From an uncultured Bacteroidota bacterium (GTDB lineage: Bacteria; Bacteroidota; Bacteroidia; Chitinophagales; Chitinophagaceae), in NCBI GenBank assembly GCA_903882805.1, contig CAIRYK010000095.1, positions 35,444-99,443 of the forward strand: DNA of 64,000 bases. The letters run 5' to 3'. The notes beneath the pieces were generated by a model. It was not told where the DNA came from, searched no databases, and worked only from the letters and a program-made list of their open reading frames with translations. The translations under genes were made by a program, and so were the position numbers. Shown piece after piece: positions 50,869 through 59,900 of this stretch; the stretch's first letter is position 1, and each line of letters starts with the position of its first letter.

Positions 50869-51261
50869 ATGAAATATTTAATAGTTCTCGCAATAATGTG
50901 CGCGAGTTTGTGCGCCTGCCAGAAAAAAGACAACACAACGCCCGATGCGGCAAATGTTACTTTTACAATAACATCGCCGACTGCAGGTCAGGTATATCGC
51001 AGTGGCGATAGTGTAAGAGTTAAGGCAACAATTGTATACCCTAGCGAGCTGCATGGATACGAAATACGGGTATCGGACTCCGCGACGAATACGGTGGTTT
51101 ATGATGCGGCAGTACATGGCCATGCCGACAGGTTTGACGTGGATAATGCATGGGCAATAGGCGGAGCCAATGCAATGACGTTGAAACTGGAACTTATAGC
51201 TACGATAGACCATGATGGTACAACCGCGGGTAAGAAAATGAATTTTCAGTATGCACCATAG
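50869..51261 (+). CDS. Small lipoprotein with Ig-like fold
   Basis: 130 residues from the ATG at 50869, 10 bp after the outer-membrane gene; translation from 50809 would overlap that gene. Lipobox signal (KYLIVLAIMCASLCACQKK), then a single beta-rich domain (VTFTITSPTAGQVYRSGDSV, RVKATIVYPSELHGYEIRVS, LKLELIATIDHDGT). It contains the histidines HGYEIR, AVHGHADRF and DHDG that could serve as metal ligands. No named family is assigned with confidence. Position inside the operon suggests a periplasmic partner of the outer-membrane protein or of the MbnP-like protein. Confidence 0.78.
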   Translation: MKYLIVLAIMCASLCACQKKDNTTPDAANVTFTITSPTAGQVYRSGDSVRVKATIVYPSELHGYEIRVSDSATNTVVYDAAVHGHADRFDVDNAWAIGGANAMTLKLELIATIDHDGTTAGKKMNFQYAP

Positions 51262-51444
51262 TAGGGTATAATATTTGCGATAGCCTATAACCGGTGGTTA
51301 CTGATTTTTGTATTCGGCTTAGTCCTTAACTTTACTACGCATATATAAGATGTGTGTAGCGCAATACCTTAGCGCGCCCGATGAGGCGAAAATTAAAAGT
51401 GAAATAGATTGAAACACAGCTAAAAAACAAAAAAACAAAAAGAT
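51262..51444 (+). promoter_or_regulatory. 183-bp gap before the MbnP-like gene, possible internal promoter
   Basis: TAACTTTA at 51327-51334 (one mismatch) with TTTG at 51307-51310 (16-bp spacer) could be a second promoter for the MbnP/MbnH part of the cluster. No terminator was recognised in the gap. Confidence 0.35.
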
Positions 51445-52203
51445 ATGAAAATGAAATTGATGGCCCTGTCGTTGGCATTAATGGGCATAATAGCGTCGTG
51501 TACAAAAGACAAGGAAAATGATACGCCCACTGGTAATGGCGTTGTGAAACTGGAGTTTTTCAATAATGTAGGATCAAGTATTTTGAATCTGGATAATCAA
51601 TGGTATCTGAACGAGCATGGCGATTCGTTCAAGGTATCGAAGCTCAACTACTATATCAGCAACATTAAGCTGAATGCTACCTACAATCCTTATACTGAAA
51701 CAGAGAGTTATCATTTGGTCCAGCAAAGCGATGCATCATCGAGGGCTTTTGACTTGGCTACTGTGCCCGCAGGTACGTATACAGGTTTAACATTTACCAT
51801 AGGTGTGGATAGTTTACGCAATGTGTCGGGGGCGCAAACTGGCGCTCTCGATCCTACAAATGGCATGTTCTGGTCGTGGAATACAGGCTACATTATGTTT
51901 AAAATGGAGGGCACATCCCCTCAATCGGGTCAGTTGGATAAAGGGTTGGTGTTTCACTTCGGTGGATTCAGCGGTGCTAATAGCGTGCTAAGGACGGTTA
52001 CACTCAACTTTGCCACGCCTATTAAGGTAACCACCTCTGGTGAAAACCATGTGCACATAACCGGAGATTTGCTTGCGCTATTTAAATCGCCCAATATCAT
52101 CAATTTTGCAAACACCTCGTCGGTACAAATGCCCGGCGCTGAGGCAAAAGGAATGGCCGATAATTACGCCAATATGTTTACGGTTACCTATGCCGGTCTT
52201 TAA
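51445..52203 (+). CDS. MbnP-family copper-binding lipoprotein
   Basis: 252 residues. Lipobox signal (KLMALSLALMGIIASC, Cys19). The body matches the MbnP-like family, in which copper is held by His residues and, in studied members, an oxidised Trp (kynurenine). Signature segments are KVSKLNYYISNIKL (about 63-76), TVPAGTYTGLTFTIGVD, NGMFWSWNTGYIMFKMEG (Trp143, Trp145) and ENHVHITGDLLALFKSP (His202, His204). Candidate ligands also include His90 and His171. The di-heme peroxidase 30 bp downstream is the MbnH counterpart. In methanotrophs the pair works with methanobactin; no such genes are here. A copper-storage or uptake role at the cell envelope is inferred. Confidence 0.9.
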   Translation: MKMKLMALSLALMGIIASCTKDKENDTPTGNGVVKLEFFNNVGSSILNLDNQWYLNEHGDSFKVSKLNYYISNIKLNATYNPYTETESYHLVQQSDASSRAFDLATVPAGTYTGLTFTIGVDSLRNVSGAQTGALDPTNGMFWSWNTGYIMFKMEGTSPQSGQLDKGLVFHFGGFSGANSVLRTVTLNFATPIKVTTSGENHVHITGDLLALFKSPNIINFANTSSVQMPGAEAKGMADNYANMFTVTYAGL

Positions 52204-52233
52204 TAAATGTTCGGTATTTAATAACTTTATATC

Positions 52234-53274
52234 ATGAAGAAAATATGGTTGTGCATAACCCTTGCAGTGGGTGTTGGTTGGTTGTCTACAGTTGGATGTA
52301 AGAAAGACACTATATCGCCCGACAGTGAGGAACCAATAGCGTTCAGTGTACCTGTGGGCTGGCCGGCGCCCAGCTATACTTTTGCCAATAATAAGCTGAC
52401 ACAAGATGGGTTTACGCTTGGTCGTAAGTTATTTTACGACGGTAGGCTGTCGCGCGACAACTCAGTGTCGTGCGGTAGCTGCCATCAACAGTTTTCGGGT
52501 TTTGCACATCTTGACCACCCCATAAGTCATGGCATCAATAACTTGCTAGGTACCCGCAACACGCCGGGTTTGAGCAATATGGCGTGGCATCCTGCCTTTT
52601 TTTGGGACGGCGGGGTAAACAATCTGGAGAGCCAACCTATTAACCCCATAGAAAATCATGTGGAAATGGACATGACGCTACCGGAGATAATAACGCGATT
52701 GAATACAGATGCCGACTACAAGAAGCGCTTCAAAGCGGCTTTTGGCGATGAAACCATCAATTCGCAACGGATATTTAAGGCGTTGGCGCAATTTATGGGG
52801 GCTATGGTATCGGCCGACTCTAAGTACGACCGTTATGTAAAAGGCGAAGCTGAATTTACAGATCAGGAAAAAACCGGATTGACCGTATTTCGTCAGAAGT
52901 GCGGAGGGTGCCATGCAGAGCCGCTATTCAGCGATTTTTCTTACCGTAATAATGGTTTGCTGCCCGACCCGCTTGTAAACGATACAGGCAGAGCGCATAT
53001 TACCCGCGAAGTAACGGATAAGTATAAATTCAGGGTGCCACCGTTGAGGAATGTGGCGGTAACAAAACCCTATATGCACGACGGCCGTATAACAACGCTT
53101 GAAGCCGCAGTTGAACGCTACCGCTCGGGAATTTTTGCGAGCCCCACGCTGGACCCAGCGCTTACCGGCGGCATAACAATGACAGATGCAGACAAGCAGG
53201 CGATAGTGAGTTTCTTACATACTCTTACCGACACAGCCTTTCTGCACGATGCGAGATTTGCAGAACCTAAGTAA
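52234..53274 (+). CDS. Di-heme cytochrome c peroxidase, MbnH-like
   Basis: 346 residues with a lipoprotein-type signal (KKIWLCITLAVGVGWLSTVG, Cys22). Two c-type heme motifs are present: CGSCH at 80-84 and CGGCH at 223-227. Features of the CCP/MauG superfamily include LGRKLFYDGRLSRDNSVSC, LLGTRNTPGLSNM, AFFWDGGVNNLE (the usual inter-heme Trp at 124) and FRVPPLRNVAVTKPYMHDGR. Family members reduce peroxide or, as MauG and MbnH, oxidise a partner protein. Because it follows the MbnP-like gene by 30 bp, oxidation of a Trp in that protein is the best guess. A plain peroxidase is the alternative. Confidence 0.93.
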   Translation: MKKIWLCITLAVGVGWLSTVGCKKDTISPDSEEPIAFSVPVGWPAPSYTFANNKLTQDGFTLGRKLFYDGRLSRDNSVSCGSCHQQFSGFAHLDHPISHGINNLLGTRNTPGLSNMAWHPAFFWDGGVNNLESQPINPIENHVEMDMTLPEIITRLNTDADYKKRFKAAFGDETINSQRIFKALAQFMGAMVSADSKYDRYVKGEAEFTDQEKTGLTVFRQKCGGCHAEPLFSDFSYRNNGLLPDPLVNDTGRAHITREVTDKYKFRVPPLRNVAVTKPYMHDGRITTLEAAVERYRSGIFASPTLDPALTGGITMTDADKQAIVSFLHTLTDTAFLHDARFAEPK

Positions 53275-53300
53275 TATTTTTACTCACAAAACGATATCCT

Positions 53301-53693
53301 ATGAATAAAGCAGTGATTTTTTGTATAGCTCTGGCCGCAGTAGCTGGTTGTAAACACGACGACCAAACCAGTATTGGGGGCAAGGGCGGAAATGCTACAG
53401 TACACGTATATCCGCAGCACCATCAGGTGTCGGATGCGCTGATAGACATGAAGGTATATGTAAAATACAATACACAAGACGCACCTGCAAGTAGCATATA
53501 TGACGATAGCGCGACTTGTACCTACAATGCTGGCAAGGCATTGGCTACGTTTGAAGGTTTGAAAAACGGCGATTATTATTTTTACTCACAGGGTTACGAC
53601 ACCGTGTACAAGCAACCAGTACGAGGCGGCACGCCCTATAAACTGAGTAAGCAAGAAAGTCAGGATATGAACATACCCGTTAGCGAGTATTAG
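53301..53693 (+). CDS. Small lipoprotein, last gene of the MbnP/MbnH-like operon
   Basis: 130 residues. Lipoprotein signal (NKAVIFCIALAAVAGC) with KHDDQ right after the lipid Cys. One beta-rich domain follows: GNATVHVYPQHHQVSDALID, MKVYVKYNTQDAP, ATFEGLKNGDYYFYSQGYDT. It has a His pair (QHH) and ends with MNIPVSEY. It looks like a small carboxypeptidase-regulatory or transthyretin-like fold, but no family is assigned. It lies 26 bp after the di-heme peroxidase and just before a strong terminator. Confidence 0.78.
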   Translation: MNKAVIFCIALAAVAGCKHDDQTSIGGKGGNATVHVYPQHHQVSDALIDMKVYVKYNTQDAPASSIYDDSATCTYNAGKALATFEGLKNGDYYFYSQGYDTVYKQPVRGGTPYKLSKQESQDMNIPVSEY

Positions 53694-53710
53694 TAGCGAC
53701 TAAAATAACA

Positions 53711-53755
53711 TAGCCGGGAACAGCAGGATTTACCCTCTGTTCCCGGCTACATTTT
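53711..53755. terminator. Strong terminator closing the MbnP/MbnH-like operon
   Basis: Perfect 13-bp stem TAGCCGGGAACAG/CTGTTCCCGGCTA (53711-53723 and 53737-53749), 13-nt loop, then CATTTTTA. It lies between convergent genes and can serve the protease gene from the other side too. Confidence 0.88.
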
Positions 53756-53780
53756 TAGGCATTTAGTGATTGCAGTTTGC

Positions 53781-55469
53781 TTACTTCCCTGCCGGTTTCA
53801 ATAATTTCTGGTATTCAGTTGGCGTTGCAATCAGTGCGAGGGCTTTGTCGAGCTCTTTATCGTATTGCAAACCCTGTGCTATACGGCCGCGCAGGAAGTA
53901 GTAACGAGATGCGATCTCGTTTTCGAGCATGTGTTTTACCTGTTCTTTATGCTTTTGCAGGTCTTGTTTTTTATCGTGCGCCAGCTTTGTACGCAGCGCA
54001 TCAAATTCACTCTTGGCCGATTCGTAGGCATTGTCCTTTGTTGCCAATTTAGCCAATGAGTCGAGACCGTTTTCTGTTTCTGATTTGTAAGAATAATCTT
54101 TGTTGTCGAGCCATTTTACAAACTGATTGTATTCTGCATCAGTGAGTAAAAATTGCGCAGCAGGAGCGATGGTGGGGTGCTTGCTTGCATATTCGGTTGC
54201 GTAGTCGAACAGGTAGTTTTTTGTGTAGAGTGTAACCGCAATAGAACTCATTGGGTCTTCTTTTACAACAATTTCGGGTTCTACTCCGCCGCCGCTGCGC
54301 ACGGTGCGTCCGCCCTTTGTTTTATAGGTTTTTTTCAGCGAGTCTGGTACGTTGCCTACGCTGCCGTCGGGGTTGCGATGCGCGTAGTCAATAGCTTGTA
54401 TACAGCGGCCGCTTGGCGTGTAGTAGCGGGCAATAGTGAGCTTAAGGCGAGCGTTGAAGCCCAATTGACGAATGTTTTGTACGAGCCCCTTTCCGTAGGA
54501 GCGTTCGCCGATCACAACGCCGCGGTCAAGATCCTGAATAGTACCCGCCACTATCTCGGACGAAGATGCAGATGAGTGGTTGACGAGTACAGTAAGCGGT
54601 AAGTCTTTATTCCATGCAGTAGTGGGCGTTTTGTACTCGTGGTCCATTTCGGGTATTTTACCCTTGGTGCTTACCACGAGCTGCCCTTTATCTATAAACA
54701 CATTGCAGAGGTTTACCGCCTCATCGAGCAGGCCGCCTGGGTTGTTGCGGAGGTCGAGTACAAGGCCTTTAAGGGCCGGTTGCGCTTTTTGCAAACTGTC
54801 GTAGGCGTCTTTTACCTGACGTGCGCAGCCCTGTGTAAACTGTGTAAGGCGCACATAAGCAATATTGTTTTGTGGACCAATCAGGCTATAATAGGGCACG
54901 CTCGATATTTCTATCTCGCCCCGCGTAATCATTTTGTCGGACACCGCATGAGTGAACGCATCTTTTACCTTCATTTTTATTTGGGTGCCGGGCGAGCCTT
55001 TGAGCAACATGCTCAGTTCTTCTACGGTTTTGCCGTGTACCAGTTGGTTGTCTATAGATTCAATCTGGTCGCCGGGGTGAAGGCCAGCCTTTTGCGATGG
55101 ACTGTTTTCGTATACATCGCCTATGTATATGTCTTCGCCTTTTTTGCGCATACTGGCGCCAATGCCGCCATACTTGCCGGTGGTCATAAACTCATATTCC
55201 TCTATATCCGATTCCGTAATGTAGTTGGTATAGGGGTCGAGGTCGTTTAGCATAGCGTCTACACCGGTCTTTACCAGTTTGCCGGGTTCGATGGGGTCTA
55301 CATAGAATGTGTTAAGTTCTTTGAATAGGGTGGTGTATATATCCAGATTTTTCGATATTTCGAAATAAGGGTCGTTAGTGCGCGCCTTGATGAATAAAAA
55401 TGCAGTTGAGGTGAGCAGCGTACCGGCTATGAAACCTTTGTATCGCTTTAACTTGGGAAGTAATTGCAT
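53781..55469 (-). CDS. ctpA: S41-family C-terminal processing protease
   Basis: 562 residues. N-terminal signal anchor (FIAGTLLTSTAFLFIKA), then the CTP N-terminal helices (YTTLFKELNTFYVDPIEPGK) and LNDLDPYTNYITESDIEEYE. A PDZ domain follows (about 95-185: YGGIGASMRKKGEDIYIGDV, SPSQKAGLHPGDQIESIDN). The S41 peptidase core has GLVLDLRNNPGGLLDEAVNL, the catalytic Ser in NHSSASSSEIVAGTIQDLDR and the catalytic Lys in GERSYGKGLVQNIRQLG. The C-terminal helical tail is characteristic of Bacteroidota members. It cleaves C-termini of envelope proteins in the periplasm. The gene is transcribed alone. Confidence 0.95.
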   Translation of the reverse strand: MQLLPKLKRYKGFIAGTLLTSTAFLFIKARTNDPYFEISKNLDIYTTLFKELNTFYVDPIEPGKLVKTGVDAMLNDLDPYTNYITESDIEEYEFMTTGKYGGIGASMRKKGEDIYIGDVYENSPSQKAGLHPGDQIESIDNQLVHGKTVEELSMLLKGSPGTQIKMKVKDAFTHAVSDKMITRGEIEISSVPYYSLIGPQNNIAYVRLTQFTQGCARQVKDAYDSLQKAQPALKGLVLDLRNNPGGLLDEAVNLCNVFIDKGQLVVSTKGKIPEMDHEYKTPTTAWNKDLPLTVLVNHSSASSSEIVAGTIQDLDRGVVIGERSYGKGLVQNIRQLGFNARLKLTIARYYTPSGRCIQAIDYAHRNPDGSVGNVPDSLKKTYKTKGGRTVRSGGGVEPEIVVKEDPMSSIAVTLYTKNYLFDYATEYASKHPTIAPAAQFLLTDAEYNQFVKWLDNKDYSYKSETENGLDSLAKLATKDNAYESAKSEFDALRTKLAHDKKQDLQKHKEQVKHMLENEIASRYYFLRGRIAQGLQYDKELDKALALIATPTEYQKLLKPAGK

Positions 55470-55636
55470 AAAATAAAACTGAATTTACAGCAAAGTACGG
55501 CATTTAGCGACTACAAAAACTTACAGAAAACATAAATTAGCGTTTAATAGGTATGGATTGGCACGGAAATGGTAATTTGAATGATTAAAGTACCTTTATA
55601 GTTTGCATTAAAGGGCATGAATACATAAAAAAGAGA

Positions 55637-56284
55637 ATGGAAATGCTGTATAGGATCGTTGTTTTTATTGCGTTATTTGCATCGTCGCCTGCAATCGCGC
55701 AGAAGCCGTTTTCAGAGGGTTCGTTGTTGTTTAAAGTTTCGCTTGAGTCGCCGGAGCGCAAACCAATCAAGGGAACTTATACGTTTTCGTTTAAGGGAGG
55801 AGAGGAGCGCAAAGACCTGAAGCTGGATAATGGATTTCAGGATGTGATATTGATGAACACACAAACGGGCGCTGTATATAGCTTGCAAAACCAGAATAGT
55901 AAGAAATATGCTATAGAGCTGATAATGAGCGAAATGAAGAAACGTCAGGAAAAATACAGCGGTTTTGAAATAATAGGAGAAACTGAATTGCCCGGCAAGG
56001 TGGCTGGCTACACAGCCTATAAAGCGCAGCTGAAATATAAAGACGGAACGTTAATGGATGTAGTGTATACCAAAGACTGGTATCCTGAACAAGCGGTGTA
56101 TTTCGAACGTTTTCCGGGGGCTAAGTTTATGCCGCTTGGTTTTTCTTACCGGGATGAGAACAATATTGTAATGAGATTTGATGCTGCAAAACTGGAAGCC
56201 GGCCCAATAGACAATGCTATTTTCAGGATACCTGCCGATTATAAAATGATAAGCAATACAGAATATAAACAGATGAGCAGGTAG
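55637..56284 (+). CDS. Secreted protein of unknown function
   Basis: 215 residues with a signal peptide (YRIVVFIALFASSPAIAQ). The mature part is beta-rich with alternating charged strands: EGSLLFKVSLESPERKPIKG, TYTFSFKGGEERKDLKLDNG, VYSLQNQNSKKYAIELIMSE. It continues FEIIGETELPGKVAGYTAYK, a pattern reminiscent of DUF4412/GLPGLI-like periplasmic proteins, and YTKDWYPEQAVYFERFPGAK. The family is not assigned with confidence. TACCTTTA at 55591-55598 is a possible promoter box. It converges on the small minus-strand gene 9 bp away. Confidence 0.75.
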   Translation: MEMLYRIVVFIALFASSPAIAQKPFSEGSLLFKVSLESPERKPIKGTYTFSFKGGEERKDLKLDNGFQDVILMNTQTGAVYSLQNQNSKKYAIELIMSEMKKRQEKYSGFEIIGETELPGKVAGYTAYKAQLKYKDGTLMDVVYTKDWYPEQAVYFERFPGAKFMPLGFSYRDENNIVMRFDAAKLEAGPIDNAIFRIPADYKMISNTEYKQMSR

Positions 56285-56293
56285 GGGTAAGGG

Positions 56294-56485
56294 TTAGTTT
56301 AATTTTTTTATTGCAGCTTGTTGGTCTCTTATCTTTAGTAGTTCTTTTGGAAAGCCATTTTTTTCGAGAAAGGCGCGAGACTCCAATCCCTTCTTTATAA
56401 AGAATGGGTCATTACTGAAGTCAATTACCTTTTCTACAATTGGTGTAGTTTTATAGTTTGAAGACGGCTTTTTGGTTGAGTTCAT
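56294..56485 (-). CDS. Small protein, second gene of the DUF6934 cassette
   Basis: 63 residues from the ATG at 56485; a start at 56506 would overlap the gene in front. Basic and polar, without signal or membrane segment: NSTKKPSSNYKTTPIVEKVI, DFSNDPFFIKKGLESRAFLE, KNGFPKELLKIRDQQAAIKK. Its ATG lies 4 nt behind the stop of the DUF6934 frame, so the two were meant to be translated together. The length and the pairing recall toxin-antitoxin organisation, but no known antitoxin motif is present and the function is unknown. Confidence 0.65.
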   Translation of the reverse strand: MNSTKKPSSNYKTTPIVEKVIDFSNDPFFIKKGLESRAFLEKNGFPKELLKIRDQQAAIKKLN

Positions 56486-56489
56486 ATGC

Positions 56490-56960
56490 TTAATGATGTA
56501 ATGCAAATTTAGCGTTTTTTACGTAGAACAAAAAAAGCCTCGTAGTTGTTATTTTGTTGAATGGGCTCCAGCTATCATTTTGGAATCCAAAAATGTAAAA
56601 TAGTTCGGAAATTTCTTCAAGGTTAGCATTTATCCCCATTTGGTAAAGCCTGTTTTTTGCAGGAGTGTTTCCTTGTGCATATACAAGCATGTCAGGGTAC
56701 GCATTAGTGAAGTCTATAACGGCAGCGGCAATTGTAGCAAGTACTTTTTCAGTATCTTTATTATTAGAGATTGCACTGTCGTCAATTTCGTTGTTCTTTT
56801 CATTCTAATCGCCAAAAGCGAGATTGAAATACGTAACGCCATCAACGTTTTGAATTTCGAAAACAATAGCTTTTTTAATACAGCCATTTATCCCATTACT
56901 CTCGAAAGAATAATTCAAATGGTTGTTACTATGGTTATATTCGTATCGGTGTATTTTCAT
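56490..56960 (-). pseudogene. DUF6934-family gene interrupted by one in-frame TAG
   Basis: Reading from the ATG at 56960 gives 51 codons (KIHRYEYNHSNNHLNYSFES, then KAIVFEIQNVDGVTYFNLAF, then GD), a TAG at 56807-56805, and then 104 more codons in the same frame. These start NEKNNEIDDSAISNNKDTEK, continue VLATIAAAVIDFTNAYPDML and AQGNTPAKNRLYQMGINANL, and end in TTTRLFLFYVKNA at 56490. Both halves match one DUF6934 protein of about 156 residues with no missing or repeated sequence. The TAG sits at a variable position after FGD; TGG or TTG would differ by one base. It could be a fresh nonsense mutation, a sequencing error or readthrough. It lies 31 bp behind mfd. Confidence 0.85.
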
Positions 56961-56991
56961 AACTGGTGATTGAATGTCGGGAAATTACCAG

Positions 56992-59900
56992 TTATTTCAC
57001 ATCCTTCATCACCATACCCTCCAAAAACCACAACACATCCTTCATTTTATTTACATTGTTGACTACTAAGAGGAAGTTTTTGCCTACTTGTTTCAGGTGG
57101 GCATTTTTGGTTTGGGTTTGTATGTATTTCAATATGTGGTTGAACGTGTCGGACTCGAAATAGGGCGACTCCGGGTTGCTCACAAAGTAGAGGCGCATCT
57201 GCTTGTTTTTGACAATCATTTTTTCGAAACCCAGTTCGCAGGCTACCTGGCGGCATCTGAGCGTAGTGAAAAGTTCCTGTACCTGAGCAGGTATTGGCCC
57301 AAATCTGTCCTGAAGCTCGGTAGCGAATTTCTTTATTTCCTCTTCATTTTCCAGATCGTCGAGTTGCGTGTATAGCGACAGACGTTCTGTGATGTTTTCT
57401 ACATACGTATCTGGTATCAGTATTTCCAGGTCGGTATCTATGGTGCAATCCAGAACGTAATCTTTTTTACGATCCATTTCTGCTGCGAATACTTCTTTGA
57501 AGTCAGTTGTTTTTAGTTCGCGCATAGCCTCGGCCAGTATTTTCTGGTACATTTCAAAGCCTATTTCGGCAATAAAACCGCTCTGTTCGCCGCCCAGCAG
57601 GTTGCCGGCGCCGCGAATATCGAGGTCGCGCATGGCAATCTGGAAGCCGCTGCCCAGTTCGTTAAACTGTTCGAGTGTTTGCAGGCGTTTGCGGCTGTCG
57701 CCGGGCAACAGACTCATAGGTGGGGCTACGAGATAACAAAATGCCTTTTTGTTGCTACGCCCCACGCGACCGCGCAACTGATGCAAATCGCTGAGACCAA
57801 ACTGATGGGCATTATTGATGATTATGGTATTGGCATTGGCAATATCCACGCCGCTCTCCACAATATTGGTACAGCAAAGCACATCGTACTCTTTGCCTAT
57901 GAATTTAAACAGCGCCTCCTCAAGGAGGTGGCCTTCCATTTGCCCGTGCGCCATACCAATAGACAGGTCGGGGCAAAGGTTGCGGAGCAGCGTTGCCATT
58001 TCGGGCAGGCTTTGTACTCTATTATGAACAAAAAACACCTGGCCGCCGCGTTCGGCTTCGTAATAGATAGCGTCGCGTATGGCGTACTCATCAAATACCA
58101 GCACTTCGGTGTGTACCGGTTGGCGGTTAGGAGGAGGGGTGTTGATAATGCTCAGGTCGCGGGCATTCATAAGCGAGAACTGCAACGTGCGCGGAATAGG
58201 CGTAGCGGTAAGCGTAAGCGTGTCTACACTTGCTTTTAGTTCGCGCAGTTTTTCTTTGGCGCCTACGCCAAATTTTTGTTCCTCGTCTATAATGAGGATG
58301 CCAAGGTCTTTAAATTTCACTTCCTTGCCCAGCAGGCCGTGCGTGCCTATTACAATATCTATTTTGCCCTCTTCCAGTTTTTTGAAAATCTCTTTCTTTT
58401 CTTTTGCTGACCGAAAGCGATTGACATAATCGACATTTGCCGGAAAATCTTTGAGGCGTTCTTTGAACGTATTGTAGTGCTGAAAAGCGAGGATAGTTGT
58501 AGGTACCAATACTGCCGCCTGCTTGCTGTCGGCAACGGCCTTGAAGGCTGCGCGAACGGCGATTTCAGTTTTACCGAAACCCACATCGCCGCATACCAGC
58601 CTATCCATTGGCGAGGGCGATTCCATATCTCGTTTAACATCTGCTGTTGCCTTGCCCTGGTCGGGTGTGTCTTCGTAGAAGAACGACGCCTCCAGTTCGG
58701 TTTGTAGGTAGCTATCGGGCGAAAATGCAAAGCCTTCAGACGCTTTTCGTTTTGCGTACAGTTTTATCAGGTCGGCGGCTATATCTTTTACCTGTTTCTT
58801 TGTTTTACTCTTTAGTTTCTGCCATGCGTCGCTTCCCAGTTTGTTTACCCGCGGCACTGTTCCTTCTTTGCCGGTGTACTTGGTGATTTTATGCAGAGAG
58901 TTGATGTTTACATACAGCACATCGTTGTCTCTGTATATAATACGTATCGCCTCTTGCATTGCGCCGTTTACTTCTATTTTCTGGAGGCCGCTATATACGC
59001 CCACACCATGGTCTATATGCGTCACATAGTCGCCGGGCGTTAGCTCGCGCAGGGCGCGCATAGTTAGGGCTTTGCCTTTGCTGTATGCCTGTTTTACCAC
59101 ATACTTGTGGTATCGTTGGAAAATCTGGTGGTCGGTATAACAAATGACCTTTTTGTCGTGGTCTATAAAGCCCTTGCTAATAGATACGCTGACGGGAACA
59201 AACAATATATCGGCGCTCACATCGTCGAAGATGCTACGCAGGCGTTCGAGTTGTTTCGGGTTTTCTGCAAAAATGTAGGCGACATATTTTTCCGCAATGC
59301 GTTTTTGTAGGTCTTTAATGAGCATGTTGAACTGCCTGTTGAATACAGGCTGTTCGTCGGTTGCAAATACGAACGTAGCGTCTATGTCGCTGTCCGTAAT
59401 TTTCGCCAGCGAATGATTGTACCATTCTATAAGGTGTCTGTTCTTGAGTTTTTCCTGCCATATACTACCTGTTTCAAAGTCGAAGCGGGATAGTTCTTTT
59501 AGCCAACCTTCTTCGTGGTCTACCGAGACTTGTCCGGTTTCCATTTTATCAGGCAGGTCGGCTGCCATTTTGCCTATTCGACCTATTGTAAATGCAAAAT
59601 CTTTTGCCCAGATTATCGTATTCTCCGGTAGATAATCAAGCAGCGATATTTTTTCTGATGTATCGAATTTGGTTTCGATGTTGGGTAGAATATTTACCTG
59701 CAGCAATTTTCGTTCTGAGAGCTGGGTTTCAGGGTTGAAAATACGTATGCTATCTACCTCGGTATCAAAAAGCTCGATGCGGTAAGGATGTTCGTTGCCG
59801 AAAGAATAAATATCGAGGATGCCGCCGCGCATGGCAAACTGCCCCGGTTCGTATACAAAATCTTCGCGGCGGAAGCCGAGACTAACGAAGCGCTCCAGTA

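Noticed and set aside
49425..53755. Considered as a methanobactin biosynthesis cluster
   Set aside because: Only MbnP/MbnH-like genes are present. No precursor peptide, MbnB, MbnC or MbnT-type gene is visible.
56490..56690. Short frame read as an independent 66-residue gene
   Set aside because: It is the C-terminal part of the interrupted DUF6934 frame. Conserved residues continue upstream of its Met in the same frame.
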